Below, one piece after another: positions 34,788 to 44,238 of a stretch of DNA of 64,000 nucleotides. Origin of the DNA: Prolixibacteraceae bacterium (lineage in GTDB: Bacteria > Bacteroidota > Bacteroidia > Bacteroidales > Prolixibacteraceae); assembly GCA_028683385.1 (NCBI GenBank), contig JAQUIJ010000013.1, forward strand, positions 1 through 64,000, read 5' to 3'. Made by a program: the position numbers and the translations under genes. The notes beneath the pieces were generated by a model, which ran no database searches, had not been told where the DNA came from, and saw only the letters and a program-made list of their open reading frames with translations. Numbering within the stretch: the stretch's first letter is position 1; each line of letters starts with the position of its first letter.

Positions 34788-36682
34788 GCGAATTGATTAA
34801 ACATGAGTGTGGGATTGCATTGATACGTTTACGTAAACCACTTGAGTATTACAAGGAAAAGTACTGCACCTGGCAATATGGCCTGAATAAGCTGTATTTG
34901 CTGATGGAAAAACAGCACAATCGTGGGCAGGACGGCGCCGGAATTGTGAACGTAAAAATGGAACTTGAACCGGGTCAGGAGTATATCAACCGTCATCGTT
35001 CGATTGAAGAAAACCCGATCAAAAATGTGTTCGATAAAGTTGCCAAAGGAATAAAAAAAGCAGAGAAAAATAAACCTAAAAACGCCGACATCCGGTGGAT
35101 ATACGAAAATGTACCTTTCTCGGGCGAAGTTTACCTCGGGCATTTGCGCTACGGAACGTTCGGACGAAACAGCATCGAATTTGTGCATCCGGTAATGCGT
35201 CAGAACAACTGGAAATCGAGGACTCTGGTATTGGCCGGAAACTTTAATTTAACCAATACCGACGAGCTTTTCCGCAAACTGATTGCTTTGGGCCAACATC
35301 CAAAAGCTTATACCGACACCGTAACTGTACTCGAAAAAGTAGGTCATTTTCTTGATGAAGAAAATCAGTTGCACTTCAGAAATTATAAAAACGAAGGTTA
35401 TTCGAACCGCGAGATTTCGCCACTGATCGAAAAAAATCTCGACGTGCAGAAAGTCCTCGAAAATTCGAGCAAAGACTGGGATGGTGGTTATGCCATTGCC
35501 GGAATGTTTGGACATGGCGATGCTTTTGTGATGCGCGATCCGTGGGGAATCCGCCCTGCGTTTTATTATTACGACGATGAAATTGTAGTGGTTGCCTCAG
35601 AACGTCCGGTGATTCAAACCGTGATGAATGTAAGGGCCGATGACGTTAGCGAAGTTAAACCTGGCGAGGCTTTGATCATCAAAAAGGATGGAACGGTTTC
35701 AAATAAAATGATCCGTGTTCCTCATACCCGCCGGTCGTGTTCGTTCGAGCGCATCTATTTTTCGCGTGGAAGCGACAAAGACATTTATCAGGAGCGCAAG
35801 ACCTTAGGCCGTTTGCTGTCGCCTGCTATCCTGAAATCAATTAATTACGACATCGAGAATACTGTTTTCTCGTTCATCCCAAATACTTCGGAAACTGCCT
35901 TTTATGGTTTGGTTCAGGGTGTTCGTCAATATTGTGTCGATTGGAAAATCAAGCAATTGCGCGAACGTAACGGCAGCATAACCAACGAAGAAATGGTGGA
36001 GGTATTGTCGGTTGAACCACGTGTGGAGAAATTGGCCATCAAAGATGTAAAATTGCGTACTTTCATTGCTGATGATGCCAGTCGCGACGATCTGGTTGCC
36101 CACGTTTACGATGTAACTTACGGTATTATCAAGAACGATAAGGACACTTTGGTTATTATTGATGATTCAATTGTGCGTGGTACTACTCTGAAGAAAAGTA
36201 TCCTGAAGATTTTGGATCGTTTGCATCCAAAGAAAATTATTGTGGTTTCATCGGCTCCACAGATTCGCTACCCCGATTGTTACGGAATCGATATGGCTGT
36301 GCTCGATAAATTCATCGCTTTCAACGCCACTATCGAATTGCTGAAAGATACCAATCAGACACATGTGATTGATGAGGTTTACCGCAAGTGTAAAGAGCAG
36401 GAAAACCTTCCGAAAGAAGAGATTGTGAACTACGTAAAAGAAATATACAAACAGTTTAAGGCTGAAGAAGTGTCGGCTAAAATTGCTGAGTTGTTGAAGC
36501 CTGACGACTGTAATGCTGAAGTGGAAATTATTTACCAGACCATTGAGAATTTGCACGAAGCTTGTCCTAATGATACAGGTGACTGGTACTTCACCGGAAA
36601 TTATCCAACTCCGGGCGGAAACAAGGTGGTAAACACTTCGTTCATCAACTACGTGGAAGGTAAAGACGGAAGAGCGTATTAA
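34784..36682 (+). CDS. purF: Amidophosphoribosyltransferase-like enzyme, long form (PurF family)
   Basis: Type II glutamine amidotransferase fused to a phosphoribosyltransferase domain; catalyses the first step of de novo purine synthesis. The amidotransferase nucleophile is probably Cys9 in KHECGIALIRL, which implies removal of a short propeptide. The PRPP loop VIIDDSIVRGTTLKKS lies near residue 450-465. At 632 residues it is longer than classic PurF (about 470-510), with insertions in the amidotransferase half and a C-terminal extension; this long type is known in Bacteroidota. Whether a second, classic PurF exists cannot be seen here. Confidence 0.88.
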   Translation: MSELIKHECGIALIRLRKPLEYYKEKYCTWQYGLNKLYLLMEKQHNRGQDGAGIVNVKMELEPGQEYINRHRSIEENPIKNVFDKVAKGIKKAEKNKPKNADIRWIYENVPFSGEVYLGHLRYGTFGRNSIEFVHPVMRQNNWKSRTLVLAGNFNLTNTDELFRKLIALGQHPKAYTDTVTVLEKVGHFLDEENQLHFRNYKNEGYSNREISPLIEKNLDVQKVLENSSKDWDGGYAIAGMFGHGDAFVMRDPWGIRPAFYYYDDEIVVVASERPVIQTVMNVRADDVSEVKPGEALIIKKDGTVSNKMIRVPHTRRSCSFERIYFSRGSDKDIYQERKTLGRLLSPAILKSINYDIENTVFSFIPNTSETAFYGLVQGVRQYCVDWKIKQLRERNGSITNEEMVEVLSVEPRVEKLAIKDVKLRTFIADDASRDDLVAHVYDVTYGIIKNDKDTLVIIDDSIVRGTTLKKSILKILDRLHPKKIIVVSSAPQIRYPDCYGIDMAVLDKFIAFNATIELLKDTNQTHVIDEVYRKCKEQENLPKEEIVNYVKEIYKQFKAEEVSAKIAELLKPDDCNAEVEIIYQTIENLHEACPNDTGDWYFTGNYPTPGGNKVVNTSFINYVEGKDGRAY

Positions 36683-36744
36683 AGAAGTTCCAAGTTTAAC
36701 GTTTCAGGTTCCAAGTTTGCCTTTGATACTCAGGCATCGTTGCA

Positions 36745-38754
36745 TTAAACGGAGCTGCTGACGAGGTATTTATCTTCATCAGGCTTGTCAAAATGTGCCG
36801 ATAATCGTGCTATTTTTTCATGCTTGCCCAGAACGTAAACCACATCATCGGTTTCAAAAATAAAGCCTGAACCCGGATTTTCAAATATCTTTTCGCCTCT
36901 TTTGGCAGCCACCACTGTAAGTCCAAAATCTTTTCGCAATTGAAGTTCTTTCAACGAACTTCCCAGAAATAATGGGTAGTTACTCGCCTTCAACGCCACG
37001 ATTTCAATATCCGGAATTTCATCGGTCAGTGTAAACGTGCTATTTTCTTCTTTTTCCCTGAAAATTCCATAATTATCATCGCGAATGTGCGAAATGGCCG
37101 ATTCAATTTCTCCTTTTGGAACCAGTAATTTCTTCAATATACGTTCAAACATTTCGATGGCAGTTTCAAACTCTTCAGGAATAACCTGATCGGCGCCCAT
37201 TTCATACAAATCTTCGATATCCGAAACATGCTTTGACCGAACCATGATGTAAGCGTGCTTATTCAGGCTACGCACTTTTTCGATAACCCCGATGGCCGTG
37301 ATGGCATCGCCAATACTGATGACCACAATTTCGGCAAATTCTATGTATGCTTTATGGAGAATGGGTTCGTTCATGGCATCTCCGTAGACCACCATTTCAC
37401 CTTTCATCTGCCGGGCACGCGCTGCTGCCGCATCAAAAATAATCGACACGTATGGTAGTTTCATTTGACTGGCCATTCGCGAAAGATTGAGCGAACGCGA
37501 ATCTTTGCCAATCAATACAATATGGTTCTGCATAGCTGGCACCTCAATTTCCTGAAGTGGGAAGATCCCTTTTACCAGGATATCCGGGATTGGCAGTTTT
37601 AGCAAGATGTTCGCCGCAGGCTTTGAAATCATAATCAGGAATGGAGAAGCAGCCATGGAAACAATTGTAACGGATAAAAACAACTGATAATAATAATCAG
37701 TCAGGATTTGGTAAGTCTGACCTGTTTTTGCCAAAATAAATGAGAATTCGCCAATCTGGGCCATCGCCAAACCAACAACAACTGTACCCCGGAACGTATG
37801 CCCCAGTACAAATGCAGTTCCACCGGCCACCATCATTTTGATGGCAATCACCAAAAGAACGGTTGCTAAAACCAACCCAATATTATCGATAACAAAATTC
37901 AGATCGAGCAACATGCCAATCGAAACAAAAAAGAAACTCGTGAATGTATCTTTAAAGGGGATCAAGTGACTAAACGCATCCTGACTGTATTCTGACCGGG
38001 AAATCATCAAACCGCCTAAAAAAGCGCCAAAAGCCAGCGACATTCCTAATTCTGAAGTCAATAAAGCGACAGCAAGGCAAACCAGTAAAATGCTCATCAG
38101 GAACAATTCCTGATTTTTGGTCAGGGCAATGAGGTGCAACACCCGTGGCATGATCCAGCGGTTTCCAACGTAAACCAACGCACCCATAAACACGGTTTTA
38201 CTTCCCATGCCAAGCAGCTTAATTCCGATATCGGAGGTTTGTCCTCCCAGCATTGGCGTGAACAAAATCAAAGGAATCAAGATAATATCCTGAAAAATAA
38301 GAATACCTACCACCGTGCGCCCATAGTTTGAAGTGAGTTCGCCTCGCTCCTGAAGGATTTTTAAAACCAACGCGGTGCTACTCAAGGCGGTCAGGAAACC
38401 GACAAAAATGGCAGAACCCCAACTCATGTTGTACATGTGGGCAAATAAAGCCGTCACACCCGCAGTAAAAATCAGTTGGATAAAACCACCAAAGAAAACA
38501 ATGTTCCGGATTTTGATCAGGTGATTAAGCGAAAACTCAAGCCCAATGGTAAACATAAGTAAAATGATACCGATCTCGGCCATAAACTCAATCTCGTGTG
38601 GAGACTGAATAATAGACAGTAGAGAAGGCCCAACAACAATTCCGGTAAGCAGATACCCTATAATGGTTGGGATCCTGATTTTGGTAAACAGGTAGTTTAC
38701 CGCTGTCGAAAAAGCGAAAATAATGACGATATCTGTTAAAATAGCCAGTTCCAT
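36745..38754 (-). CDS. CPA2-family cation:proton antiporter with RCK domains
   Basis: Kef-type antiporter of 669 residues. About twelve membrane helices fill residues 1-385, with GYLLTGIVVGPSLL near 32-45 and FLTALSSTALVLKIL near 118-132. A TrkA-N/RCK domain follows (about 410-530) and then a TrkA-C domain (about 570-650). The Rossmann loop reads IGKDSRSLN where GxGxxG is expected, so nucleotide control may be lost or altered. Likely K+/H+ or Na+/H+ exchange; ion not deducible. Confidence 0.88.
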   Translation of the reverse strand: MELAILTDIVIIFAFSTAVNYLFTKIRIPTIIGYLLTGIVVGPSLLSIIQSPHEIEFMAEIGIILLMFTIGLEFSLNHLIKIRNIVFFGGFIQLIFTAGVTALFAHMYNMSWGSAIFVGFLTALSSTALVLKILQERGELTSNYGRTVVGILIFQDIILIPLILFTPMLGGQTSDIGIKLLGMGSKTVFMGALVYVGNRWIMPRVLHLIALTKNQELFLMSILLVCLAVALLTSELGMSLAFGAFLGGLMISRSEYSQDAFSHLIPFKDTFTSFFFVSIGMLLDLNFVIDNIGLVLATVLLVIAIKMMVAGGTAFVLGHTFRGTVVVGLAMAQIGEFSFILAKTGQTYQILTDYYYQLFLSVTIVSMAASPFLIMISKPAANILLKLPIPDILVKGIFPLQEIEVPAMQNHIVLIGKDSRSLNLSRMASQMKLPYVSIIFDAAAARARQMKGEMVVYGDAMNEPILHKAYIEFAEIVVISIGDAITAIGVIEKVRSLNKHAYIMVRSKHVSDIEDLYEMGADQVIPEEFETAIEMFERILKKLLVPKGEIESAISHIRDDNYGIFREKEENSTFTLTDEIPDIEIVALKASNYPLFLGSSLKELQLRKDFGLTVVAAKRGEKIFENPGSGFIFETDDVVYVLGKHEKIARLSAHFDKPDEDKYLVSSSV

Positions 38755-38865
38755 GCTGCAATTTACTAGAACTTCAGCAAATGTTCATCATGTATTTGTT
38801 AGCAAAGGGTTATTTCTTTGGTAAAATTGCAGGAATATTTTCGCGTAAACTTAAGTTTCTTGCAC

Positions 38866-40659
38866 TTATCGCATGGGCAGAATGAAATAAAATGTACTCC
38901 CTTCGCCTGGAATATTTTCACTTTCAACACCCGCTTCTCCATCGAGTTTTTCCATAATCCGTTTTACGATAGAAAGCCCCAGGCCATGACCCTCGGCCCG
39001 CAAGGTATCTAAACGAGTAAACTTGGTAAAGAGCAAATCAATATCATCTGCCGAAAGCCCTGCACCATTATCCTTGATCCAAAATTTAACCCGGTTATCG
39101 GGCAAAATATCACTTCCAATCTGAATTCGAGGAGGTATTCCGCCATATTTGATGGCATTGCTGATGTAGTTCAACCAGACTTCCTCCAACCAGGCTTCGT
39201 AACCTAAAGCTTCAGACCACGACTCGGGAAGAATTATTTCGGCCCCATTATCGCTGATTACGTCCTTCAATCGAAACATAGCCTCCTGAACAACCGCCTG
39301 CATGTTTACAGTTGTCATTTTAATTTCCTGCTCACGAACCGAAGCCAAAGTCAGCAATTCATTTGTAATTTGTATGGTCTTCGTAGCTGATTGACTGATC
39401 AGGTCATTGATTTCCAGAAGTTCATCCCTCGACATATCGTCGACTCCAGTCTTAATTATGCTACTAGCTGAAACAATAGCGCCCAGCATGCCTTTCAAAT
39501 CATGAGCAACCGTATGTGAGAAGGCATCCAGATCGTGTATCAGCTTTTCTTTTTCCTGAATTTCATTGATTAGGTTAATGTGTGTTTCCGTAATTTCTTC
39601 ATCGGCCCTTATCCGACGTGTCACGTCTTTCAAAACAATCAGCCGTCCATTACTATGGTTGCCATAAGCGAAAAGGGATAATGAACTCAAATCGAAATAA
39701 CATGTCTTGCCATCTATCTCTTGCGAAATGATGGTTTGGAAATCAGAAATCTCCATGATCTTTCGGATCATCTTCTTCCATTTCGGAAAAATTTCCTCCA
39801 CACTTTTCCCAACCATTTCCTGGTCGTCAAACTCGATGAGTCGTTTCATTGCAGGATTAAAATCAGCAATCCGTTTGCGATTATCTACAATCAGAATTGG
39901 GTCAGGAAGGATGTCGAACAATTTGTTTCGGCCAATAGGAACCAAATCGAACATTTTAAAATGGGAAATATTAATCGCAATCAGTATTCCCGTTAGCAAG
40001 AAAGTAAATGGGGTCCAGTCAAATCCGGGTAAAGGATTGATGTGAAAAATGTATATGACATTGCCAACTATCGGAAAAACAGAAGCAACTAACAACAATG
40101 TAATCTGACGCCTGTAATACGCCGACAATCGGAAATAAAGTAGTGCAATGTTAACAATCCCAGATACCAGAGCTAAGTATGCAAGGCCAGTCATGATCCA
40201 AAACAAAGGACCATAAACATAATCTGTAGCGTTTGTTTCAGGATTTATAGAGTAACTACGCCAGTGAAGGTGATGCCAGTCATTGGTAAATGGGAACAGA
40301 ATAAACAACGAGGCAAAGGCAAAGGTCCCAATAACATATTTCTTTTTTAAGTATTTGAATTTGGACGAGAAGGCCAATGAAAAAAAGAAAAACGAAACAG
40401 GGCCATAAACAATTCCGAAATAGGAGAATTTTGACCACATGATCTTTGTCTCAATGTCGGTTGCTGCAAATTCGAAAGCATAGGTGAATGCCCAAATTGC
40501 TGTAGCAATCTGCCAAATCAACCAATATTTAACACCTGGAGTTTTGCGAAATTGTAACAGGAAGAAAAAAGTAACAACAGCCATTATTCCTGCAATTAAA
40601 AGCAGTAGGAAAAGAGGAGAAATAATAAAGTTGTTAATATTTTGGTCTAGATGTTTCAT
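38866..40659 (-). CDS. Sensor histidine kinase with N-terminal 7TM domain and PAS
   Basis: Protein of 597 residues. Seven membrane helices occupy about residues 10-235, matching the histidine-kinase N-terminal 7TM sensor. A PAS domain follows (about 245-345, DILPDPILIVDNRKRIADFNPAM), then HisKA with the phospho-acceptor in FSHTVAHDLKGML near residue 380, and an HATPase domain with N box NAIKYGG and G boxes KDNGAGLS and GHGLGLSIV. No response regulator gene adjoins, so its partner is elsewhere. The signal is unknown. Confidence 0.9.
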   Translation of the reverse strand: MKHLDQNINNFIISPLFLLLLIAGIMAVVTFFFLLQFRKTPGVKYWLIWQIATAIWAFTYAFEFAATDIETKIMWSKFSYFGIVYGPVSFFFFSLAFSSKFKYLKKKYVIGTFAFASLFILFPFTNDWHHLHWRSYSINPETNATDYVYGPLFWIMTGLAYLALVSGIVNIALLYFRLSAYYRRQITLLLVASVFPIVGNVIYIFHINPLPGFDWTPFTFLLTGILIAINISHFKMFDLVPIGRNKLFDILPDPILIVDNRKRIADFNPAMKRLIEFDDQEMVGKSVEEIFPKWKKMIRKIMEISDFQTIISQEIDGKTCYFDLSSLSLFAYGNHSNGRLIVLKDVTRRIRADEEITETHINLINEIQEKEKLIHDLDAFSHTVAHDLKGMLGAIVSASSIIKTGVDDMSRDELLEINDLISQSATKTIQITNELLTLASVREQEIKMTTVNMQAVVQEAMFRLKDVISDNGAEIILPESWSEALGYEAWLEEVWLNYISNAIKYGGIPPRIQIGSDILPDNRVKFWIKDNGAGLSADDIDLLFTKFTRLDTLRAEGHGLGLSIVKRIMEKLDGEAGVESENIPGEGSTFYFILPMR

Positions 40660-40799
40660 AGGTTACTCTTCGTCTAAATTGCCAAAAGCATCTGCGAAAA
40701 TAGAAAATAAAGCCAAAGAAGTTGAGAGATATTGAGTCTGTGGTTATGTTTTACGGCTTAAAAAGTCAGGAATGGACAAAAGAGATCAAATACCAATAG

Positions 40800-41363
40800 C
40801 TAATTTCCTATCAAATGTTCGATTAAAATTTTTACGCCAATAATGATGAGAATTGACCCACCTATAATCTCGGCATACTTATTCGTTTTCGGGCCAGTCT
40901 TTTTACCCAATAAAATACCTAGCATTGAAGCAATAAAAGTTACTACCCCAATAATAATTACTGCAAACAGAATTTTATTCAGAATGGTTGAGAAGCTGAA
41001 TCCAACGGCGAGAGCATCGATACTTGTTGCAACCGAAAGTGTGAGAATTACCCTGATGTTTAAAGGATTTTTAATTTCTCGTTCTTCAGAACTGATCAGG
41101 CTTTCGATAATCATTTTTCCACCAATCAGGCTCAAAAGTCCAAAGGCAATCCAATGATCAACCGGCTCAATCAATGATTTCATACTGTTTCCAACCAGCC
41201 AGCCAATTAACGGCATAAAAGCCTGAAACAAAGCGAGAAATGTGGCAATTTTTGCAGCCTGAAAAAATCGGATGTGAGGTAAATTCAGTCCGCTGCACAC
41301 TGATACAGCAAATGAATCGAACGATAAACCGATGGCCAACAAAAGGACTGTTAAAATCTCCAT
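40800..41363 (-). CDS. mntP: MntP-type manganese efflux pump
   Basis: Membrane protein of 187 residues with six predicted helices in two related halves. The conserved acidic motifs are GLSFDSFAVSVCSGL near residue 12-26 and VATSIDALAVGFSF near 110-123, both containing the Asp residues needed for Mn2+ export. The length equals E. coli MntP. I looked for a yybP-ykoY-type leader upstream and did not find one. Confidence 0.93.
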   Translation of the reverse strand: MEILTVLLLAIGLSFDSFAVSVCSGLNLPHIRFFQAAKIATFLALFQAFMPLIGWLVGNSMKSLIEPVDHWIAFGLLSLIGGKMIIESLISSEEREIKNPLNIRVILTLSVATSIDALAVGFSFSTILNKILFAVIIIGVVTFIASMLGILLGKKTGPKTNKYAEIIGGSILIIIGVKILIEHLIGN

Positions 41364-41390
41364 TCAGCAAATAATTGAGCGACAAAACTA

Positions 41391-41421
41391 TAAAAAAATG
41401 GCATCCTCAAAAAAGAATGCC
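41391..41421 (-). terminator. Terminator of the RluA-family gene
   Basis: On the minus strand GGCAT...ATGCC is followed by ATTTTTTTA. The stem is short (5 bp), but the T-run and the position 24 bp past the stop fit. Confidence 0.6.
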
Positions 41422-41444
41422 GTATTAAAAGTGAATCTTTTGTT

Positions 41445-42356
41445 CTACCTGATAACTTTCAGAAATTTACCGGGAATGGGAGTATCAAAGCGAAGCATTC
41501 TTCCCGTTACCGGATGTTTAAAAGCCAGGACGCGTGCATGCAGCCCCATTTGTCCGATTGGATTTAGTTTGGCTCCATATTTTTTGTCGCCTGTTACCGG
41601 GAAACCTAAATCTTTCATGTGTACGCGAATCTGATTTTTGCGACCGGTTTCAAGTTTCACTTCAAGCAACGAAAATTGTTTGTCGGTTTTAAGTACTTTG
41701 TAATTGGTAACTGCCTTTTGCCCGTCATCCGGATTTTGGCTCGAATACATCACCAGTGCTTTGTTTTCCTTCAGCCACGAAGTGATAGTTCCTTCGGCCT
41801 TCTCAACAACTCCCTCAACTACAACCACGTATGATCGCTCAATAATTGATTCGTTCCAATCTTTCTGCAACGCTTCCTGAACCTTTTTGCTTTTGGCAAA
41901 CATCATTAATCCTGAAGTATCGCGGTCGAGCCGGTGGACGATGAAAATCAAATTTTTAGGATCGAACCTTTTCACATATTCGCTTAACATGCTATAGGCA
42001 GTTTTTACCTTTTCTTTATCGGTAGCTATCGAAAGCAGGCCATTACCTTTTTCAATCACAATAATATCGGCATCTTCGTGTACAATCCGCATTCCTCTGA
42101 ACCGGGGTTTCTCTTCCGTCTTCTTTTTATTGAGATACACCATTTGTCCACGTTTGAGAGGAAAGTCGAACTGGGTAGTGACTAAATCGCCAACGGTTAC
42201 TTGCTTGTGAGCCAGCATTGATTTGATTGTAGTTCGGCTTTTCTCCGGAAATTTTTCAATCAAAAATTTCATCAGTTCGGTTGCTTCAGAGACTTTCACT
42301 GCAACTTCCTTCAACTTTGTCGGGTTAAAACCGGTCTTCTTTTGTGGGTATTTCAT
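41445..42356 (-). CDS. RluA-family pseudouridine synthase
   Basis: RNA pseudouridine synthase of 303 residues. An S4-like RNA-binding segment lies at about 30-85 (FPEKSRTTIKSMLAHKQVTV). The catalytic motif is FIVHRLDRDTSGLMMFAKS near residue 138-156, with Asp in HRLDRDTSG as the active-site residue, and the C-terminal GRKNQIRVHMKDLGFPVTGD is conserved. Subfamily (RluD versus RluC) and RNA target are not certain. A family-2 repeat lies 9 bp upstream of the start codon. Confidence 0.92.
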   Translation of the reverse strand: MKYPQKKTGFNPTKLKEVAVKVSEATELMKFLIEKFPEKSRTTIKSMLAHKQVTVGDLVTTQFDFPLKRGQMVYLNKKKTEEKPRFRGMRIVHEDADIIVIEKGNGLLSIATDKEKVKTAYSMLSEYVKRFDPKNLIFIVHRLDRDTSGLMMFAKSKKVQEALQKDWNESIIERSYVVVVEGVVEKAEGTITSWLKENKALVMYSSQNPDDGQKAVTNYKVLKTDKQFSLLEVKLETGRKNQIRVHMKDLGFPVTGDKKYGAKLNPIGQMGLHARVLAFKHPVTGRMLRFDTPIPGKFLKVIR

Positions 42357-42364
42357 TTATAAAT

Positions 42365-42415
42365 TGTTACGGGTTACGGGTTACGGGTTGTCGCGAAACT
42401 CGCAACCCGCATCAC
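42365..42415. repeat. Dispersed repeat, family 2
   Basis: Three consecutive GTTACGG units (7-bp period) followed by GTTGTCGCGAAACTCGCAAC, which is an inverted match to the GGGTTGCGAGTT half. Lies in the leader of the RluA-type gene. Confidence 0.7.
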
Positions 42416-42457
42416 GTTTCATTATTTGAACACTGTGAGTTATTACTGCCTAATTAT

Positions 42458-43021
42458 TTATTCCCTGATTATCTTGATTTCTCCGCTCCGTCCGAGTTTG
42501 ATAATCCCCGATGGAACTGCCTTTTGCAAATCATCCTGACGATATTTCACCACATAGTCAACAGCATCAATAATCTCAGGTTCAATTTCGTCGAAACAGG
42601 AAGGTGAAGGTTTTCCGCTGATATTGGCTGATGTGGAAACGATCGGACGTTTAAACCGGCGAATCAGTTCACTGCTAAATTTCTCTGTTGTAATCCGAAT
42701 GCCAATACTCCCATCTTCGGCAATCAGGTTTTTTGCCAACGATCTGGCTCCGTCAAAAATAATGGTAAGTGGCTTGTCCGTCAATTCGATCAAATCGTAG
42801 GCAATATCCGGAACCTCATCTACATAGCGTTCGATAAGCGCAGCATTTCCCATTAAAACGAGCATGCTTTTCGAGTCGATCCGGTTTTTAATGGCATACA
42901 CCTTTTTTACCGCTTCTTCGTTACAAGCATCACAGCCAATTCCCCAAATCGTATCGGTAGGATATAAAATTACTCCTCCTTTTTGCAACACATCAAGTGC
43001 AGCTTTAATATCTTCAATCAT
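42458..43021 (-). CDS. tsaC: Threonylcarbamoyl-AMP synthase (TsaC/Sua5 family)
   Basis: Makes threonylcarbamoyl-AMP for the t6A37 modification of ANN-reading tRNAs. It has 187 residues with the YrdC fold: VILYPTDTIWGIGCDA near residues 17-32, KNRIDSKSMLVLM, and RPIVSTSANISGKPSP near 124-139. Short TsaC form without the Sua5 C-terminal domain. Its start overlaps the stop of the glycosyltransferase gene by 4 bp, so the two are coupled. Confidence 0.93.
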   Translation of the reverse strand: MIEDIKAALDVLQKGGVILYPTDTIWGIGCDACNEEAVKKVYAIKNRIDSKSMLVLMGNAALIERYVDEVPDIAYDLIELTDKPLTIIFDGARSLAKNLIAEDGSIGIRITTEKFSSELIRRFKRPIVSTSANISGKPSPSCFDEIEPEIIDAVDYVVKYRQDDLQKAVPSGIIKLGRSGEIKIIRE

Positions 43022-44136
43022 TCAGCAATAGTATTATAAAGATGTTTTAATTGTCGGGCAAAATTTGCCGGAGTATAGCGTTGGGCATTGATTAATCCCT
43101 TAGAAACAAGCGACTCGCGCATAGTCGTATCTGACAAAACCTTTGTAAGAGCGTTTCCGATAGCTTCAGGGCTCGCCGGATTAATATACAAAGCAGCGTC
43201 ACCACCAACTTCGGGCAAACTACTTGTAAAGGATGTAATTACAGGACATCCTGAAGCCTGCGCTTCAGCTACCGGAAGGCCAAATCCTTCGAAAAAAGAA
43301 GGATAGACCATAACCTCTGCCATTTGGTAGATTACAGCAAGCTCATCGTCAGGAATTTGTGACAGAAAAAACACCTCCAAACGATTTAGATCAGCCTCAA
43401 TGAATTTCTGAACTTTAAGTTGATAATCAGTCAGTTTACCAACAACAACAAGCGGAACATATGCTTTCGACTGAATCATTCCTTCGAGCAATCCCAATAA
43501 GTTTTTTCGAGGTTCAACCGTTCCAACCGAAAGTATAAATTTAGCTGGCAACTGATATTTTTTGCGCAATTCGAGCTTTTTGGCATCATCAATACGTTCA
43601 AAAAAAACAGGATTAATCGACTGGTAAATAACTCTTATTCTGTCTTCAGGAATGAAAAAGTAAGTCATTAAATCCTGCTTGGTTTGTTCCGAAATGGCAT
43701 GAATGCAAGTAGCTACCTTGCAGGCCCTTCTAAATTTCTGATCGTAAATCTTTCGGTCAATCCGGTGATAATATTCCGGATAACGGAGATAAATCAGATC
43801 GTGAATGGTAACTACCGTCTTGATGTTAGAATTTTCAATCCAGATTGGCAGTTCATGACTTAATCCATGATAAATATCGAGATCAAGTTTTTTAGCTAAC
43901 TCACCTACCCGAAAGCTTCGCCATCCAAACTTCAGTGTCTTCCACAAAATACTCCTTGGTTTAATTTCTGAAGAGTTAACCGGAGCCTTGAAAAGTGGGT
44001 TCGAATTGCCCGGATGAAAAAGGAAATACCGATCGTTGGGGAATTGACGCGAAAGCGCACGAATAGAGTTGCGGCTGAAATTTCCCAGACCGGCAGCATT
44101 ATTAAAAGCTCGCTTGGCATCAAATCCGATTCTCAT
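43018..44136 (-). CDS. GT4-family glycosyltransferase
   Basis: GT-B fold glycosyltransferase of 372 residues. N-terminal GFDAKRAFNNAAGLGNFSR holds the usual glycine-rich start. The nucleotide-sugar half shows SVGTVEPRKNLLGLLEG near 204-220 and PSFFEGFGLPVAEAQASGCPVI near 276-297, with the EX7E glutamates. Likely transfers a mannose or related sugar to a surface polysaccharide or lipid. It stands outside any visible polysaccharide cluster; it is coupled to tsaC only. Donor and acceptor are unknown. Confidence 0.88.
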   Translation of the reverse strand: MRIGFDAKRAFNNAAGLGNFSRNSIRALSRQFPNDRYFLFHPGNSNPLFKAPVNSSEIKPRSILWKTLKFGWRSFRVGELAKKLDLDIYHGLSHELPIWIENSNIKTVVTIHDLIYLRYPEYYHRIDRKIYDQKFRRACKVATCIHAISEQTKQDLMTYFFIPEDRIRVIYQSINPVFFERIDDAKKLELRKKYQLPAKFILSVGTVEPRKNLLGLLEGMIQSKAYVPLVVVGKLTDYQLKVQKFIEADLNRLEVFFLSQIPDDELAVIYQMAEVMVYPSFFEGFGLPVAEAQASGCPVITSFTSSLPEVGGDAALYINPASPEAIGNALTKVLSDTTMRESLVSKGLINAQRYTPANFARQLKHLYNTIAE

Positions 44137-44178
44137 GAAAGTTCAATTAATTGTCAAAAAGCGCTTCATAAATATATG

Positions 44179-44212
44179 AAAAAGGATGCCAAAACGCAAT
44201 TCTGACATCCTT
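44179..44212 (-). terminator. Terminator of the DapF-like/LysA-like unit
   Basis: On the minus strand AAGGATG...CATCCTT followed by TTTC forms a 7-bp stem plus an A/T-rich loop. It lies 27 bp after the LysA-like stop. Confidence 0.75.
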
Positions 44213-44238
44213 CCCTCTTCCTAAATATTTTGGATTTA

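Noticed and set aside
40660-41500. Possible Mn-sensing yybP-ykoY riboswitch near mntP
   Set aside because: The leader upstream of mntP (41364 onward) is short and AT-rich and shows none of the conserved loop sequences.
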